Shown one piece after another: positions 44,715 through 54,813 of a stretch of 64,000 bases of DNA. Source of the stretch: Propionispira arboris. Its GTDB lineage: Bacteria > Bacillota > Negativicutes > Selenomonadales > Selenomonadaceae. Where the stretch lies: NCBI RefSeq assembly GCF_900109225.1, contig NZ_FNZK01000013.1, forward strand, positions 62,001-126,000. The letters run 5' to 3'. The position numbers were made by a program, and so were the translations under genes. The notes under the pieces are model-generated. The model saw nothing but the letters and a program-made list of their open reading frames with translations. It did not search any database and was not told the DNA's origin. Every line of letters begins with the position of its first letter. The first letter of the stretch is position 1.

Positions 44715-47606
44715 TCACTTGCACTCCAAAATATGGTTTATAAACTCATGCCGATCTGTACACGACATTAATTTTTCCATTAAATTTTGATCAGCCCAGA
44801 CTTGATAAAAAAAACGGAAAACAAGCGAACTTGCTTCTGGTAAAGCAATCATAAATATTTTATCCACAAATTGATCATTTCCCCAGTTAATGGGTTTCTG
44901 CAGCGTGGCAATTGCAATTCCCGGTTTAATAACATGTTTAGCAAAAGTATGTGGGATAGCAATTGTACCAGTCAAATAAGTATTATCCATTCGTTCGCGT
45001 TCGTATATTCCCAGTAAATAGCCTTTTTGCACATAACCATATTTCAATAACAACTGGCTTAGTTCATCCAAAACAACATTTTTAGATTTAAATGTCGCTT
45101 GTGGTAATATAAGCTTATCATCAAAAATTTGATTTAATACTGGAATGCTAGTTTTAACTAAATACTCATTTTGCCCAGCAAACAGTAAATTTCTCAATAA
45201 AGTTTCCCCTTTTTCTTCAAATATTTTATCAATAGATAAAAAAGGAACATTACTAATAGCTGGATCAATGGTACCAATAATTCCAATTAAAAAATTTTCT
45301 TCCTGAATTTTTTTTATTGCATTTATCGCATCCCAATATTTTATAAAGCAAATTGGAATGATCTCAATGTTACTTTGTCTTATTTCTTCTTTAAAATTAT
45401 TTTCAATAAATTTTTTTATTTGTTGCGCTGCACCTTCTCCCGTTATGCAGAGAGTAATTAGAACCGGCTGACCATTATTTATTTTAGGTTTAAAATAATA
45501 ACTTTGATTATCCAAAGTCATATATAAATCTTCCAAAGTCATATTTTGATTAATCGCTGTAAAAGCTGCATCCAGAGCCATAGCTGTATGAACTTTGTTT
45601 ATTGTTCTTGTTGGAATATTGGTTGCTTTTGTTATTAATTCACCAAATGTAATAGCTGACCCCATATCTACAAGAATCAATATACCGTTTCCCATATGGA
45701 TTCGTTCACATAATTCAATAGATCTTTTTAATGCTGTGTCGGTTTTTTCTTCAAAGTCAATATCAACAAAATCAACAAAATTTTGACCAATTAAACTATT
45801 TACAATTTTCGCCATTTCGGATGCAACATGTCCGTGGCTAATAATTATAATATTTACAATTCCATTAGGACTTTTTAGATTAATGGCCTTTTTTCTTAAG
45901 TATAATGCAATAAATCCAGTTTCAGATTCTGGAAATTTGATTTGAAGTTTTTCCTCAGCAAATTTTAAAATTTCTATAGCTGTTAAATATTCATCATGAT
46001 ACTCTTCTTTAATTCTGCTAAGTTCAGGATTAAATATTGGTTTTCCTTGTTTTACTCGTTGAATTGTTGCATGAAGATGTAACGCCAAGCAGTAATAAAA
46101 GCTTTTATCCAATGACCCCAGCCGTTCCTCTGCAATTTCCGACATCTTTGCTACAATACTCGATATTTCATTTCCGACTAAACATGATATATTTTGGGTT
46201 TCCATATTAATATTTATTTTCTGCAAATAACTTGTGGTTCTTTTTAAATGGGTTTCGAGTTCCCTTTCCATAATTTTTCCTATAGTGTTTTGTTCAACGC
46301 CCTGCCTTTTTAATTCCTCAAATCGCTGATCAATAAAACCATAAATTTCATTTGGTAATATATATGAATCCGTATCATCATATATATCGACTTCTTTTCG
46401 TCCCGGTTGAATTGAAATTCCATTATTAATATAGTTTTTTATACCACTATATGTATATTTTTTGCGATATAAACTTTCACACACATCGTTATTAAACTCT
46501 GCCAGACCAATAGTAATACATTTCTTATTCTCATTTACATATTTCAAATAGGCTTTAGCACAAGCCATTTGAATATCACTTCTAAGTTGACCAATATTGC
46601 CGGGACAATTATAGCATAACAGTCCACACACTACATCGGATTTCACATTAATGGGGATGCCAAGTCGTTCAGCTTCCATTCTGAAAAATTCAACAATTAT
46701 TTCATATTTTTCATTTATTGAACGATTATAGAGAGGTGGTAATTCTATAACCATTGGTATTCTTCGTCGAAAAGTAAGGGCAAGTTGAGAATCAAGATCT
46801 TTCGTCGTAGCTCCTATCACCATTACATTAACTTTATGTTCGTTTTCCGATTCCCCCAGTTTGCGAAATACGCCGTTGTCAATAATAGAAAAAAGCATCT
46901 CTTGACCTTCTACTGGCAATCGATGGATTTCATCTAAAAATATTATACCGCCATCAGCTTTTTCAATTAATCCCTTTTTTTCCGTTTCAGCACCAGTATA
47001 GGCTCCCTTAACATGTCCAAATAATTGTGAAAGCAAAAGTTGTGGATTATTAGAATAATCCGCACAATTAAATCGAATTAACGATTTGGGTTTAACTCGT
47101 TCTATCTTTTTAGCAAATTCGAACATAGCCATGGCTAATTGGGATTTACCAGTTCCAGTCTGTCCTATAATTAAAGTATGAAGCCCATTGGGGGGATATA
47201 ATATTGCTGCCTTAGCTTGCATTATTTTTGGGAAAATACTACCATTGAAACCAATAATATGGCAAAATACATCATTATCATTAGTTTGAGTATTCTCATC
47301 AATTTCTTCTATTTCTCCAAGCTCTTTTCTAATAATAGATACAGAAAAGGTAGAAATATCAAAGCCCAAATTTTGAATAGATTTGACTAATTTTCGATCA
47401 GATATATTTTTTTCTTCGCTAATAAATTCCCTTATCTTGTCTTTAAGATAAGGAAGTCGGCGCAGATTATAACTTGGAATATTTAATTGTTTTCTTATCT
47501 TTATAATATTTTGTCTTGATGTTTTCAACATTAAAGCTAAACTGTCATCAGTGTAAGGATTAAATTTATTTTCATTTGCAATAAGCAAACGTAGGTTTTC
47601 TTCCAT
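44715..47606 (-). CDS. LevR/ManR-type sigma-54-dependent PTS activator (for RLP operon 2)
   Basis: 963 residues in the same architecture as the protein at 27182: HTH (1-100); AAA+ domain with GQTGTGKS (148-155), sigma-54 loop GAYTGA (201-206, Tyr in place of Phe) and IFLDEIHRLP; PTS regulation domain (YYCLALHLHATIQRV); EIIA-Man-like ISHGHVASEMA; EIIB-like TLCITGEGAAQQ; EIIA-2-like TIAIPHTFAKH near the end. It lies beyond the ascorbate-type PTS operon whose promoter at 54814 is sigma-54 type, the probable target. The two activators are diverged paralogues, so the loci arose by old duplication or separate acquisition. Confidence 0.93.
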   Translation of the reverse strand: MEENLRLLIANENKFNPYTDDSLALMLKTSRQNIIKIRKQLNIPSYNLRRLPYLKDKIREFISEEKNISDRKLVKSIQNLGFDISTFSVSIIRKELGEIEEIDENTQTNDNDVFCHIIGFNGSIFPKIMQAKAAILYPPNGLHTLIIGQTGTGKSQLAMAMFEFAKKIERVKPKSLIRFNCADYSNNPQLLLSQLFGHVKGAYTGAETEKKGLIEKADGGIIFLDEIHRLPVEGQEMLFSIIDNGVFRKLGESENEHKVNVMVIGATTKDLDSQLALTFRRRIPMVIELPPLYNRSINEKYEIIVEFFRMEAERLGIPINVKSDVVCGLLCYNCPGNIGQLRSDIQMACAKAYLKYVNENKKCITIGLAEFNNDVCESLYRKKYTYSGIKNYINNGISIQPGRKEVDIYDDTDSYILPNEIYGFIDQRFEELKRQGVEQNTIGKIMERELETHLKRTTSYLQKININMETQNISCLVGNEISSIVAKMSEIAEERLGSLDKSFYYCLALHLHATIQRVKQGKPIFNPELSRIKEEYHDEYLTAIEILKFAEEKLQIKFPESETGFIALYLRKKAINLKSPNGIVNIIIISHGHVASEMAKIVNSLIGQNFVDFVDIDFEEKTDTALKRSIELCERIHMGNGILILVDMGSAITFGELITKATNIPTRTINKVHTAMALDAAFTAINQNMTLEDLYMTLDNQSYYFKPKINNGQPVLITLCITGEGAAQQIKKFIENNFKEEIRQSNIEIIPICFIKYWDAINAIKKIQEENFLIGIIGTIDPAISNVPFLSIDKIFEEKGETLLRNLLFAGQNEYLVKTSIPVLNQIFDDKLILPQATFKSKNVVLDELSQLLLKYGYVQKGYLLGIYERERMDNTYLTGTIAIPHTFAKHVIKPGIAIATLQKPINWGNDQFVDKIFMIALPEASSLVFRFFYQVWADQNLMEKLMSCTDRHEFINHILECK

Positions 47607-48075
47607 CTACATAACCCCCAAAAACATTATCAATTTCTACCAGTAAATAAGAAAAAATTAAAGTATTAACTTTTTGGTTCTGGTGTAAATTCCCCATAAA
47701 AAACCCAACCTATATACATATGAAAAAATATCTATTCTATAATCACTCCTTTTTCAGACTGGAATTATAATATCAGAGACAAAATATGGTGAACTTAATT
47801 TTTTGAATACGGTTAAAATATTGGAAAATTATTTGATATGAAATATTTTGCCTATTTAATTATTCCATAAATAATGAAAAGTCAGAACATTGTGATTTAT
47901 TTAAAATAAACTATATTGAAAATAGATAACATTCCTATTTTATCTGGTGTTCATAAGAATAGCATACTTTTTGTATTTATGAGAGTAAAACTTTATACTC
48001 GTAATATTTTCTTAATAAATGAATTGAATACGCAGATACATACACTGTATAAAAGTATATTATACTCACAAAGTA

Positions 48076-48108
48076 GGAAAGTCCTATCTTAAAATATAGG
48101 CTTTCCTC
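48076..48108. terminator. Stem-loop after the DUF89 gene
   Basis: AGGAAAGTCCTAT pairs with ATAGGCTTTCCT, 60 bp past the DUF89 stop on the minus strand. The T-run is weak. The remaining AT-rich interval 47607-48167 holds no supported gene; a LevR promoter should be here but is not obvious. Confidence 0.45.
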
Positions 48109-48167
48109 TTGATTTTTCAATAAAATAATTTTTTTACAATTTCCACTGATTAGTATACGTTCTAGTT

Positions 48168-49037
48168 TCAAATACTTCGTTTTATAATCAAACTTCCTTC
48201 TGGAACATTTAATACACTGGCGCTATAAGCACATTTTGCGATTAACAAAAAATAAATATTCTTATATGAATGCAAACCTGCATAATTAGCCTGACCTTTT
48301 GATAACACAATATCATGCTCTTTAATCCATTTTTCGACTATTGCTGATTTTCTATTTGGACCAGTGTCTGGTTCACCATTACCAATTTTTCTAAATTCCA
48401 CATTAGGAATTTCATTCATCCCAATAGATAGTGCTTCTGTCAATGTCACATCGTTAACAAATGGTCCTCCTTTAACAACTAAACTAATTCGAGAAAATGG
48501 CTTATTTCTTAGTGAATTTATTGTTTCCAAAAGTAATTTATCAAATACTATCTCTCCTGCATTGTCCAAAAAATACAAAATAGTATTTGCCGTCAATAAT
48601 TCTTCACGTAAATAGTTAAAATCTCTTGGTAATCGTTTTTTCTTTAAAAACTTCTGAAGTGTTTTGCCAACATTAAAATTTTTATCTGGTCCAAAATCAA
48701 TTATATTGCCAGCTATAGCAGCCAACGTAGCTTTTGCAATTTTCTTATCAGCATCTGTCTGTTTAATTTTCTCTTTGATTGCTTCAATTAACTTCATGGA
48801 TTCTTTATTATTTATATCTTTAATTTGTTTAAACGGATCAGCATTTCCAATTTCACCACGAAAAACAATATTAACCTCATTTTCCAGTTCATCCGATGAA
48901 AGACTCCAATCAATATTTAACAACAATTCCATAATTTTTCTGAGAGTCTTTTCTTGAATAGAGTCTTCAATTTTTAATCTCTTCATAGTGTCTAAAGACT
49001 GTTTTTGCAGGCAAATAAAGCAGGGGAAATTTATCAC
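48168..49037 (-). CDS. DUF89 / ARMT1-like metal-dependent phosphatase
   Basis: 289 residues from the GTG six bases after GAGGAGGAG; the more upstream TTG lies before that site. Family motifs: NFPCFICLQKQ at the start, FLDNAGEIVFDKLL near 165, VVKGGPFVNDVT and VLSKGQANYAGL. DUF89 proteins are metal-dependent phosphatases often acting on damaged or side-product sugar phosphates. As the last gene of the RLP operon 2 region it may remove dead-end phosphates or play the role that the PHP protein has in operon 1. Confidence 0.85.
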   Translation of the reverse strand: MINFPCFICLQKQSLDTMKRLKIEDSIQEKTLRKIMELLLNIDWSLSSDELENEVNIVFRGEIGNADPFKQIKDINNKESMKLIEAIKEKIKQTDADKKIAKATLAAIAGNIIDFGPDKNFNVGKTLQKFLKKKRLPRDFNYLREELLTANTILYFLDNAGEIVFDKLLLETINSLRNKPFSRISLVVKGGPFVNDVTLTEALSIGMNEIPNVEFRKIGNGEPDTGPNRKSAIVEKWIKEHDIVLSKGQANYAGLHSYKNIYFLLIAKCAYSASVLNVPEGSLIIKRSI

Positions 49038-49367
49038 AATATACTCCTCCTCGTACAATAAAATGTTCTCTTAGAACCTCAATATATATAATAATAAGGT
49101 ATTTAGCCTTGTTCTTTTTTTATTTACGTCCACATGATCTCTTCCCCAATATATTGCATGAATCACCAATAACTTTACTGATAATATTTCTTGAAACTTA
49201 CAATAGGGCATATAATTGAACATTATATGCCCTATTGCAAAAGACTTAAGTAACACGATAGACGTGTTATTTAACCTGGATAAGCTAATTGATAATAGAA
49301 AAATCCGTGGATTATTTTCTTAGTGCACTTTTCTTTTCCATTGCTACACAGCCCCCTGTTTTGGTAG

Positions 49368-49463
49368 TTAAATTTTGCTTATTATAAACATAACAAAGAT
49401 ATAAAGAATACCGAGTAAGAATAAGAATTTTGAATCCTTGGATATTAAGCTTTTCGTAGCCAT
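49368..49463 (-). CDS. 31-residue single-pass membrane peptide
   Basis: ATG preceded by AAGGGGTG at 5 nt opens a 31-codon frame: a polar basic start (MATKSLISKDSK), one hydrophobic helix (FLFLLGILYIFVMFIISK) and a stop. It lies between the EIIC gene and DUF89 on the same strand. Good ribosome binding site, positive-inside topology and position argue for a real small protein, perhaps a permease accessory. The rest of 49059-49550 shows nothing else. Confidence 0.5.
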   Translation of the reverse strand: MATKSLISKDSKFLFLLGILYIFVMFIISKI

Positions 49464-49550
49464 AATAACACCCCTTATTTTTTACATTGATGTTGTTGAT
49501 ATTCAGATTATAGCGTTGATTATGCTTATAGTCTGAACAGCTTCAATTGT

Positions 49551-50849
49551 TTAGAACATATATTGTGCTAAACCAAGGAGGTTTCCAATCCAACCTACCA
49601 CTGTACAGACAACCATTTGGTCCCATTCAGCTGTCGTTTGTGCAAAAGCAACCATTGGACCAAGCATTGGGAAGAAAAGCGATCTTCCTAATGTTGCAGT
49701 AAAACCGAAGAACATTGCACCGACTATAGCAGCTTTTTTACCACCGAATTTATTGGCAAAAATAGCTACAACACCGCCGCCAAAGAAATTTTCATAGGTT
49801 ACCATTAATATTGGAACAGTCAGATCAAATCTCATTAAAATAGCCATACTAATAACAGAACAAATCTGAGCAATAACAAAACCAATCAGCAGCGAATTGG
49901 CACCGTATTGAAAAAAAACGGGGCAGTCAAAAGCTGGTATAGCACCGGGAACTAGTTTTGTGGAAATACCTTGGAAAGCAGGTGTTATTTCAGCAATAAA
50001 CATACGAATTCCATAAAGAAGAGCCATTAGACCAGCGGAGAAACCGAATCCTGCAAATATAGCAAACATGATCCAGTTTTTTCCACCACTCAATGTCATA
50101 ACAAAATCTTTTCCTACAATTAGTGACAAGCCCAAATACATAACGGACATAGTTAGAGCCACTGTGATAACAACTTCTTTGAGGAAAGATAAACGTCCGC
50201 TCAATTCAATATCTTCAAAGCTGTCCTTTGGATCCCCTATTTTGCTTCCGATCCAGCTACCGATTAAGGCACAGGAACTGACACCATGTCCAAATGCTAT
50301 AGGAGCACCTCCCGTTAGTACTTTGGTATAGGGTTGAAGCATATAAGGGAACACCACTTGGTATGTCCCGACAATAACGCCGCCGATTAAGATAGCCGTA
50401 GTACTTGCAATACCCAAATAGTTCATCAGTACCGCACAAACACAGATACATGTCCAATGTGACCAATGTCCTGTCAGGTAGATAATTTTCATTTTTGTGA
50501 ATCGCGCAATTAAGATATTTACGACATAAGCTAAACCTAGTGTCAATGCCGCCGCACTCATAACGTTATCATATGAGGCAATAATAGGAACCCTGGTTGC
50601 ACCCTCCAATACATTTGAAGCACCTACAATTTGCAAAGACATTTTTGTAAAAATATCAACTTGAGCACAAATTGCATTAAGCCCGAGTGTGAAAATGGTC
50701 ATCCCTACATAAATTTTAATGACACCTGTCATAACTCTTTCAATGGGTTTCTTTTGGAGAACTAAACCAATAAGACCAACTAATGCCATGACCACCGCAG
50801 CCTGAGTTAAAACCTCGTTAGCTAAAAATTCCATGATTGCACTAACCAT
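49551..50849 (-). CDS. PTS ascorbate-type EIIC permease (UlaA/SgaT family, operon 2)
   Basis: 432 residues with about eleven hydrophobic helices. UlaA-family sequences include VMTGVIKIYVGMTIFTLG, GGAPIAFGHGVSS and PGAIPAFDCPVFFQYG. This family transports ascorbate and related sugar acids with coupled phosphorylation, in contrast to the polyol-type GatC of operon 1. Between it and EIIB lies an ISAs1 fragment (50925-51058). Confidence 0.9.
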   Translation of the reverse strand: MVSAIMEFLANEVLTQAAVVMALVGLIGLVLQKKPIERVMTGVIKIYVGMTIFTLGLNAICAQVDIFTKMSLQIVGASNVLEGATRVPIIASYDNVMSAAALTLGLAYVVNILIARFTKMKIIYLTGHWSHWTCICVCAVLMNYLGIASTTAILIGGVIVGTYQVVFPYMLQPYTKVLTGGAPIAFGHGVSSCALIGSWIGSKIGDPKDSFEDIELSGRLSFLKEVVITVALTMSVMYLGLSLIVGKDFVMTLSGGKNWIMFAIFAGFGFSAGLMALLYGIRMFIAEITPAFQGISTKLVPGAIPAFDCPVFFQYGANSLLIGFVIAQICSVISMAILMRFDLTVPILMVTYENFFGGGVVAIFANKFGGKKAAIVGAMFFGFTATLGRSLFFPMLGPMVAFAQTTAEWDQMVVCTVVGWIGNLLGLAQYMF

Positions 50850-50924
50850 AGTTTTCTTCGACCTCCTCTTTTTATGGGTATCGTAGATTTGTAGTGTTTC
50901 TTCTTTAAAGCAATATTTATTCTA

Positions 50925-51058
50925 ATCATTAGAATATTCTGATATTTATACAAGGTTTTATGGTTATCTTTGAGCGCCACTATGTAATCCGCCTTCCTTT
51001 GCGTATTCAGCGCAACTACCATAACGATCAGTACACTAGAGATTTTCCAGGTTTTCAA
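50925..51058 (-). pseudogene. ISAs1-family transposase fragment
   Basis: Minus strand ALNTQRKADYIVALKDNHKT followed by LYKYQNI matches the middle of ISAs1-type DDE transposases (GDYVLALKGNQ region). Only about 40 codons remain, sitting between EIIB and EIIC of operon 2. Confidence 0.68.
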
Positions 51059-51110
51059 AATATTCTCTTCATGATTTTTGCCTTGATATTACTCTGGCAA
51101 GACAATATTT

Positions 51111-51404
51111 TTAATCAATAACACCAATATCTCTAAGTTTTGATTCAAGTTCCCCCTTTCCGTAAAAATCTTTTATTGCTATAACCGGAATTTTTCCTTC
51201 AAATCTGTCATTCATTTCTTTTTCAAAAGCGCTAGAAGTCACTACTAAAGTAAGATCGTTGGGAACACTCCCCGAATCAACGCATTCGATATTGGAAGAT
51301 ATTTTTTTCTCTTCAAGGATACTTTCCAGAAGAATCTTCAGGAGCAGGGAACTTCCCATTCCGCATCCACAAATACAAGCACCATTTACTTTTTTCCAAG
51401 CCAT
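51111..51404 (-). CDS. PTS ascorbate-type EIIB (SgaB/UlaB family, operon 2)
   Basis: 97 residues; phospho-cysteine loop ACICGCGMGSSLL (Cys12). Carries phosphate from EIIA to the UlaA-type EIIC. Start ATG with AAGGAGGAA upstream. A 290-bp AT-rich gap separates it from EIIA (51405-51694) with no recognised gene. Confidence 0.91.
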   Translation of the reverse strand: MAWKKVNGACICGCGMGSSLLLKILLESILEEKKISSNIECVDSGSVPNDLTLVVTSSAFEKEMNDRFEGKIPVIAIKDFYGKGELESKLRDIGVID

Positions 51405-51694
51405 AATCTATTCCTCCTTATTTAATGTTATTTCTTAAATGCTCAACTTTCATTACGTGTTGGACTTCAAGAATTGAATATACTTAAAGTATCTCATAAA
51501 ATCAGAAATCATCCTCGCCTAATTTTCCAACACCGCAATTAAGTTGAGCTTATATGTTTTTTGTGTTGTTCAATGAAGTTGCTGACCTAGATTGGACAAT
51601 TGCTTTAACGATATCAAAAAAAATGTTTACAAGACGGTTTCGTCTATTTATTGAAAAAAGCTATACTGACGAGTGTCTGCTTTGCCTATTTATA

Positions 51695-52183
51695 TCAAGA
51701 TGGGGCTATTTCTTGCTGCGAAAGTAAAGTTTCGTCAGAGTTAAATATTTTCATGATATCATTTGCAGCCTGAGCACACTTGATCACTTCCAGAATTTTT
51801 TCTTCCTTTAAAATGTTACAAATATCAGCAAGAGCTTCAACATGTCTTTCTTTAGCTGGTGCACTTAAACCCATTACCACATAAACGGGATCATAATTCT
51901 CATGACCAAACTTGACAGGGGTTTTCAGGGTGATCATACACATGGCTACTTTCTTAGCACCGTCTTCCGGTCGAGCATGGGCCAAGGCAAAACCTGGCAT
52001 CAATACTATATATGGACCATACTTTTTAACGTATTTTATCATCCCGTCAACGTAGGAGCTTTCGACATCACCGTTCTCAAATAGTATATTTCCCACTTTT
52101 CTGACTGCTTCTTCCCAATTCTGGCACTCAACTTGCGTACGAATAGTCTTTTCATTTAGATACTTCGTCAAGTTCCCTAACAA
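51695..52183 (-). CDS. PTS ascorbate-type EIIA (UlaC-like, operon 2)
   Basis: 162 residues from a TTG start with GAGGTGGAG upstream. The phospho-histidine is His69 in MPGFALAHARPEDG, the UlaC/SgaA pattern. It follows the RLP gene by 105 bp and supplies phosphate to EIIB. Confidence 0.91.
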   Translation of the reverse strand: MLGNLTKYLNEKTIRTQVECQNWEEAVRKVGNILFENGDVESSYVDGMIKYVKKYGPYIVLMPGFALAHARPEDGAKKVAMCMITLKTPVKFGHENYDPVYVVMGLSAPAKERHVEALADICNILKEEKILEVIKCAQAANDIMKIFNSDETLLSQQEIAPS

Positions 52184-52288
52184 AACAACTCCACCTCTTT
52201 TCTATTTCTATTAGAATATATTTTGAAGGCTAGTGTCCCCGGAGACCAAATTCACGGCACTCCGGGGTAGTAGCCAATCCAAACTTAG

Positions 52289-53626
52289 TTAAATAGCATA
52301 GAGGTTTTTTAGATTTTCTTCTCCATAAATGCCCCATTTATTAACAGCAACTTCTAACTCTTTATGATCTTTAGCGGCTTCTCTCAGGCTTACACCGTCC
52401 ATACAAGCATCAATAGCCTGACGCAGCGCTTTAGCACCATCTACAGGTCCAGTTGGAAAACCATGCACGGAAGCACCAGCTCCTAACAATACATCATACC
52501 CCGTATCTTGCATAATCGTTGGAATCAATCCTGGTATTACTCCGCCACCAATAAATGGTAATGAAGTTTTTAGATTATAAAACTTGCCTTGACAAATTTG
52601 AATACTACGTATATATTTACTCTGAATATTATCAAATTTACCATAAGGACACTCGATAAGAATAATATCAGCTCCACACATACGCAATAGCTTGAATAGT
52701 ACATTTGAACTTACTCCCTGATACGGGGAAGTTTTCAAAGCACCACCGTAGCAGGTATGAGCCAAGATAGGAACATTAACATCCGGGTCTTCTGCCAATG
52801 ATCTCAGTGCTGACAGACCAATGCCAAAAGCATCTACCATAATCGCATTGGCACCAGCTTTAATAGCTCGCAAGGCATTGTCTTTTAATTTATGAACTTC
52901 ATCCGTGATGTTTACGGTATACATGGTAGTTTCACCTTTAATCTTATCAGCTTTGGCTGCAGCTGCCATATTCAGCTTCACACGATCTTCAAGTTTATTG
53001 AAAGCTCTGTCTCCCGAAATCAGTTCGTCATCCTTAATAATATCCACACCACCTATCGCTGCGTCGTAAAAGAGTTTTGCCCCTACTTCTGGTGTATATC
53101 CTGTGCAAGGTTTGATCATATTGTTTAACAGAGGTCTGTCTTTAACACCCAAGATTTTCCTGATACCGGCTATACCAAATTTAGGTCCTTTGAACTTAGC
53201 AACAAACTTAGCTGGAAAGTCGATATCCAGTAGCCGTAAATATGGCATAGATGTGATATTGCCAGTAATTGTGGCAAATAAAAGAGGCATATTGTCCTCG
53301 ATATTTACTTGAGGAAAACCGATTTTGATTACATAGAAGCGCATATCACGATCAGCTAAGTCCTTTTTCATATAGGTAAAATTTTCATAATCAGGTACTT
53401 CAAAAACAGAGAGAGTTTTAGCAGCATATTTTGCTCTAACCTCGTCTGTCTCTGCTTCTACATCAGTCCAAGACCCTGTGGTTTGCTCTATGCCAATGCT
53501 GGCTGCTTTAATAATCGGGTCTTCGTCCTTTTCAGCGCCAATCAGATACGTGGCAACACAGTAATCATCTAAATTAATTCCTTCAGTCATTGGGTTTAAT
53601 AGTGGGCTATACAACCTGTTCATCAT
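52289..53626 (-). CDS. RuBisCO-like protein (form IV), operon 2
   Basis: 445 residues, start ATG-ATG after AGGAGGAA. Metal/carbamate triad Lys198, Asp200, Glu201 in GGVDIIKDDE; Lys172 in NMIKPCTGY matches catalytic Lys175 and the following position is again Cys; His290 (AHTCYGGAL) matches His294, Arg295 is replaced by Thr291; Lys330 (CPYGKF) is the loop-6 lysine. The phosphate loops IGGGVIPG and GAGASVHGFPTG differ from those of the operon 1 protein (GAGASVHG against AAGGAVIG), suggesting related but different substrates or reactions. It lies between the dehydrogenase and the PTS genes. Confidence 0.92.
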   Translation of the reverse strand: MMNRLYSPLLNPMTEGINLDDYCVATYLIGAEKDEDPIIKAASIGIEQTTGSWTDVEAETDEVRAKYAAKTLSVFEVPDYENFTYMKKDLADRDMRFYVIKIGFPQVNIEDNMPLLFATITGNITSMPYLRLLDIDFPAKFVAKFKGPKFGIAGIRKILGVKDRPLLNNMIKPCTGYTPEVGAKLFYDAAIGGVDIIKDDELISGDRAFNKLEDRVKLNMAAAAKADKIKGETTMYTVNITDEVHKLKDNALRAIKAGANAIMVDAFGIGLSALRSLAEDPDVNVPILAHTCYGGALKTSPYQGVSSNVLFKLLRMCGADIILIECPYGKFDNIQSKYIRSIQICQGKFYNLKTSLPFIGGGVIPGLIPTIMQDTGYDVLLGAGASVHGFPTGPVDGAKALRQAIDACMDGVSLREAAKDHKELEVAVNKWGIYGEENLKNLYAI

Positions 53627-53704
53627 AATTTTTTCCTCCTAATTTTTATTTATTTATTTATTAAAACCATAAGCAAATAAAGAATGGCCATTTCCCATAT
53701 TCAC

Positions 53705-54757
53705 TTACGGATTTATAACAACCTTCAATACTTTTCCCGATTCGGCCAGAGCCATGGCTTGATCGAAATCATCCATTTTCATTTTTGTTACAAGTTTCGA
53801 TAAGTCAATTTTATTTTGAGTAATTAGCTCGATAGCCTTAAAGAAGTGATGGGGACGAGAAATATACGTTCCATGTAAGGTAAGCTGACTGTAATGCAAA
53901 ATATTGCTGTCCAGTTGAATCATACGGTTTTTGTCAGGAAGCCCGCCAAAAAAAACCACATGTCCTCCTTTGCGGACATAGCTGAATGCCTGTTCCTGTA
54001 CAGCTTTTACTGAACATGCTACGATCACAATATCTGCACCTCTCCCATTTGTAACCTTTTTGATAACATCTACCAGGTTTTCCTTCGTTACGTTGACTAC
54101 AATATTCGGCGAAACTGCCGCTGCAACTAATTCCAGCCTTTCTTCAAATACATCAGCAATAATTGTAGTTCCAATACCGTTTAGCTTCAGATTGGCTATA
54201 TGGAGGGCGCCAATTGGTCCTGCTCCGATTATTACGGCCGTATCATTGGAATCGAATGTAATGTTATCATGTGAATTCATTACCGTTGTCAGAGGCTCGG
54301 CTAAAGCCGCTACATCAATATCAACATTATCACTAAGCTTTTTAACCGGACCTTTTTCAATAAACAGACGAGGTACTGCAACATACTCTGCCAAACCGCC
54401 AGGAAAATCTACAGGCCCATTACCCAGACACTTAAGATCAGGGCAAAGATTTTCTTGTCCTTTTTTACAGAAATAACATTCACCACATGATGCAGTTGAC
54501 CCCACAGCAACCTTATCGCCGACCTTATAGTCTGCGTGTAAAGTATTGCCAACATCCTCAACTACTCCGGTAATTTCGTGCCCCATAATGACAGGGTATT
54601 GCTTTATTTTGCCACTGCCATTGCGGATAGTCCTGATATCAGATCCGCAGAGACCACATGCACTCACTTTTAATAAAAATCCGTCAGATGGACATTTTGG
54701 TACAGCAATCTCGCCAACTCTTACTTCATTTGGTCCTGCTAATAAAACTGCCTTCAT
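53705..54757 (-). CDS. Zinc-dependent polyol-type dehydrogenase (operon 2)
   Basis: 350 residues. Catalytic zinc residues Cys37 (GLCGSD) and His60-Glu61 (GHE), structural zinc Cys91, Cys94, Cys97, Cys105, Rossmann motif IGAGPIGALHIANL near 178. Paralogue of the operon 1 enzyme. As first gene after the sigma-54 promoter it should oxidise the phosphorylated sugar (acid) delivered by the PTS before the RLP step. Confidence 0.92.
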   Translation of the reverse strand: MKAVLLAGPNEVRVGEIAVPKCPSDGFLLKVSACGLCGSDIRTIRNGSGKIKQYPVIMGHEITGVVEDVGNTLHADYKVGDKVAVGSTASCGECYFCKKGQENLCPDLKCLGNGPVDFPGGLAEYVAVPRLFIEKGPVKKLSDNVDIDVAALAEPLTTVMNSHDNITFDSNDTAVIIGAGPIGALHIANLKLNGIGTTIIADVFEERLELVAAAVSPNIVVNVTKENLVDVIKKVTNGRGADIVIVACSVKAVQEQAFSYVRKGGHVVFFGGLPDKNRMIQLDSNILHYSQLTLHGTYISRPHHFFKAIELITQNKIDLSKLVTKMKMDDFDQAMALAESGKVLKVVINP

Positions 54758-54813
54758 ATTGAACCCTCTCCTAATTGTAATATTTTTTTCTTAATGTTCT
54801 GCATATTTATATA

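Noticed and set aside
30612-53626. The two RuBisCO-like genes as true CO2-fixing RuBisCO or as methionine-salvage MtnW
   Set aside because: Lys177 and Arg295 equivalents are replaced, no small subunit or phosphoribulokinase is present, and no mtn genes are near. The operon partners are PTS and sugar dehydrogenases.
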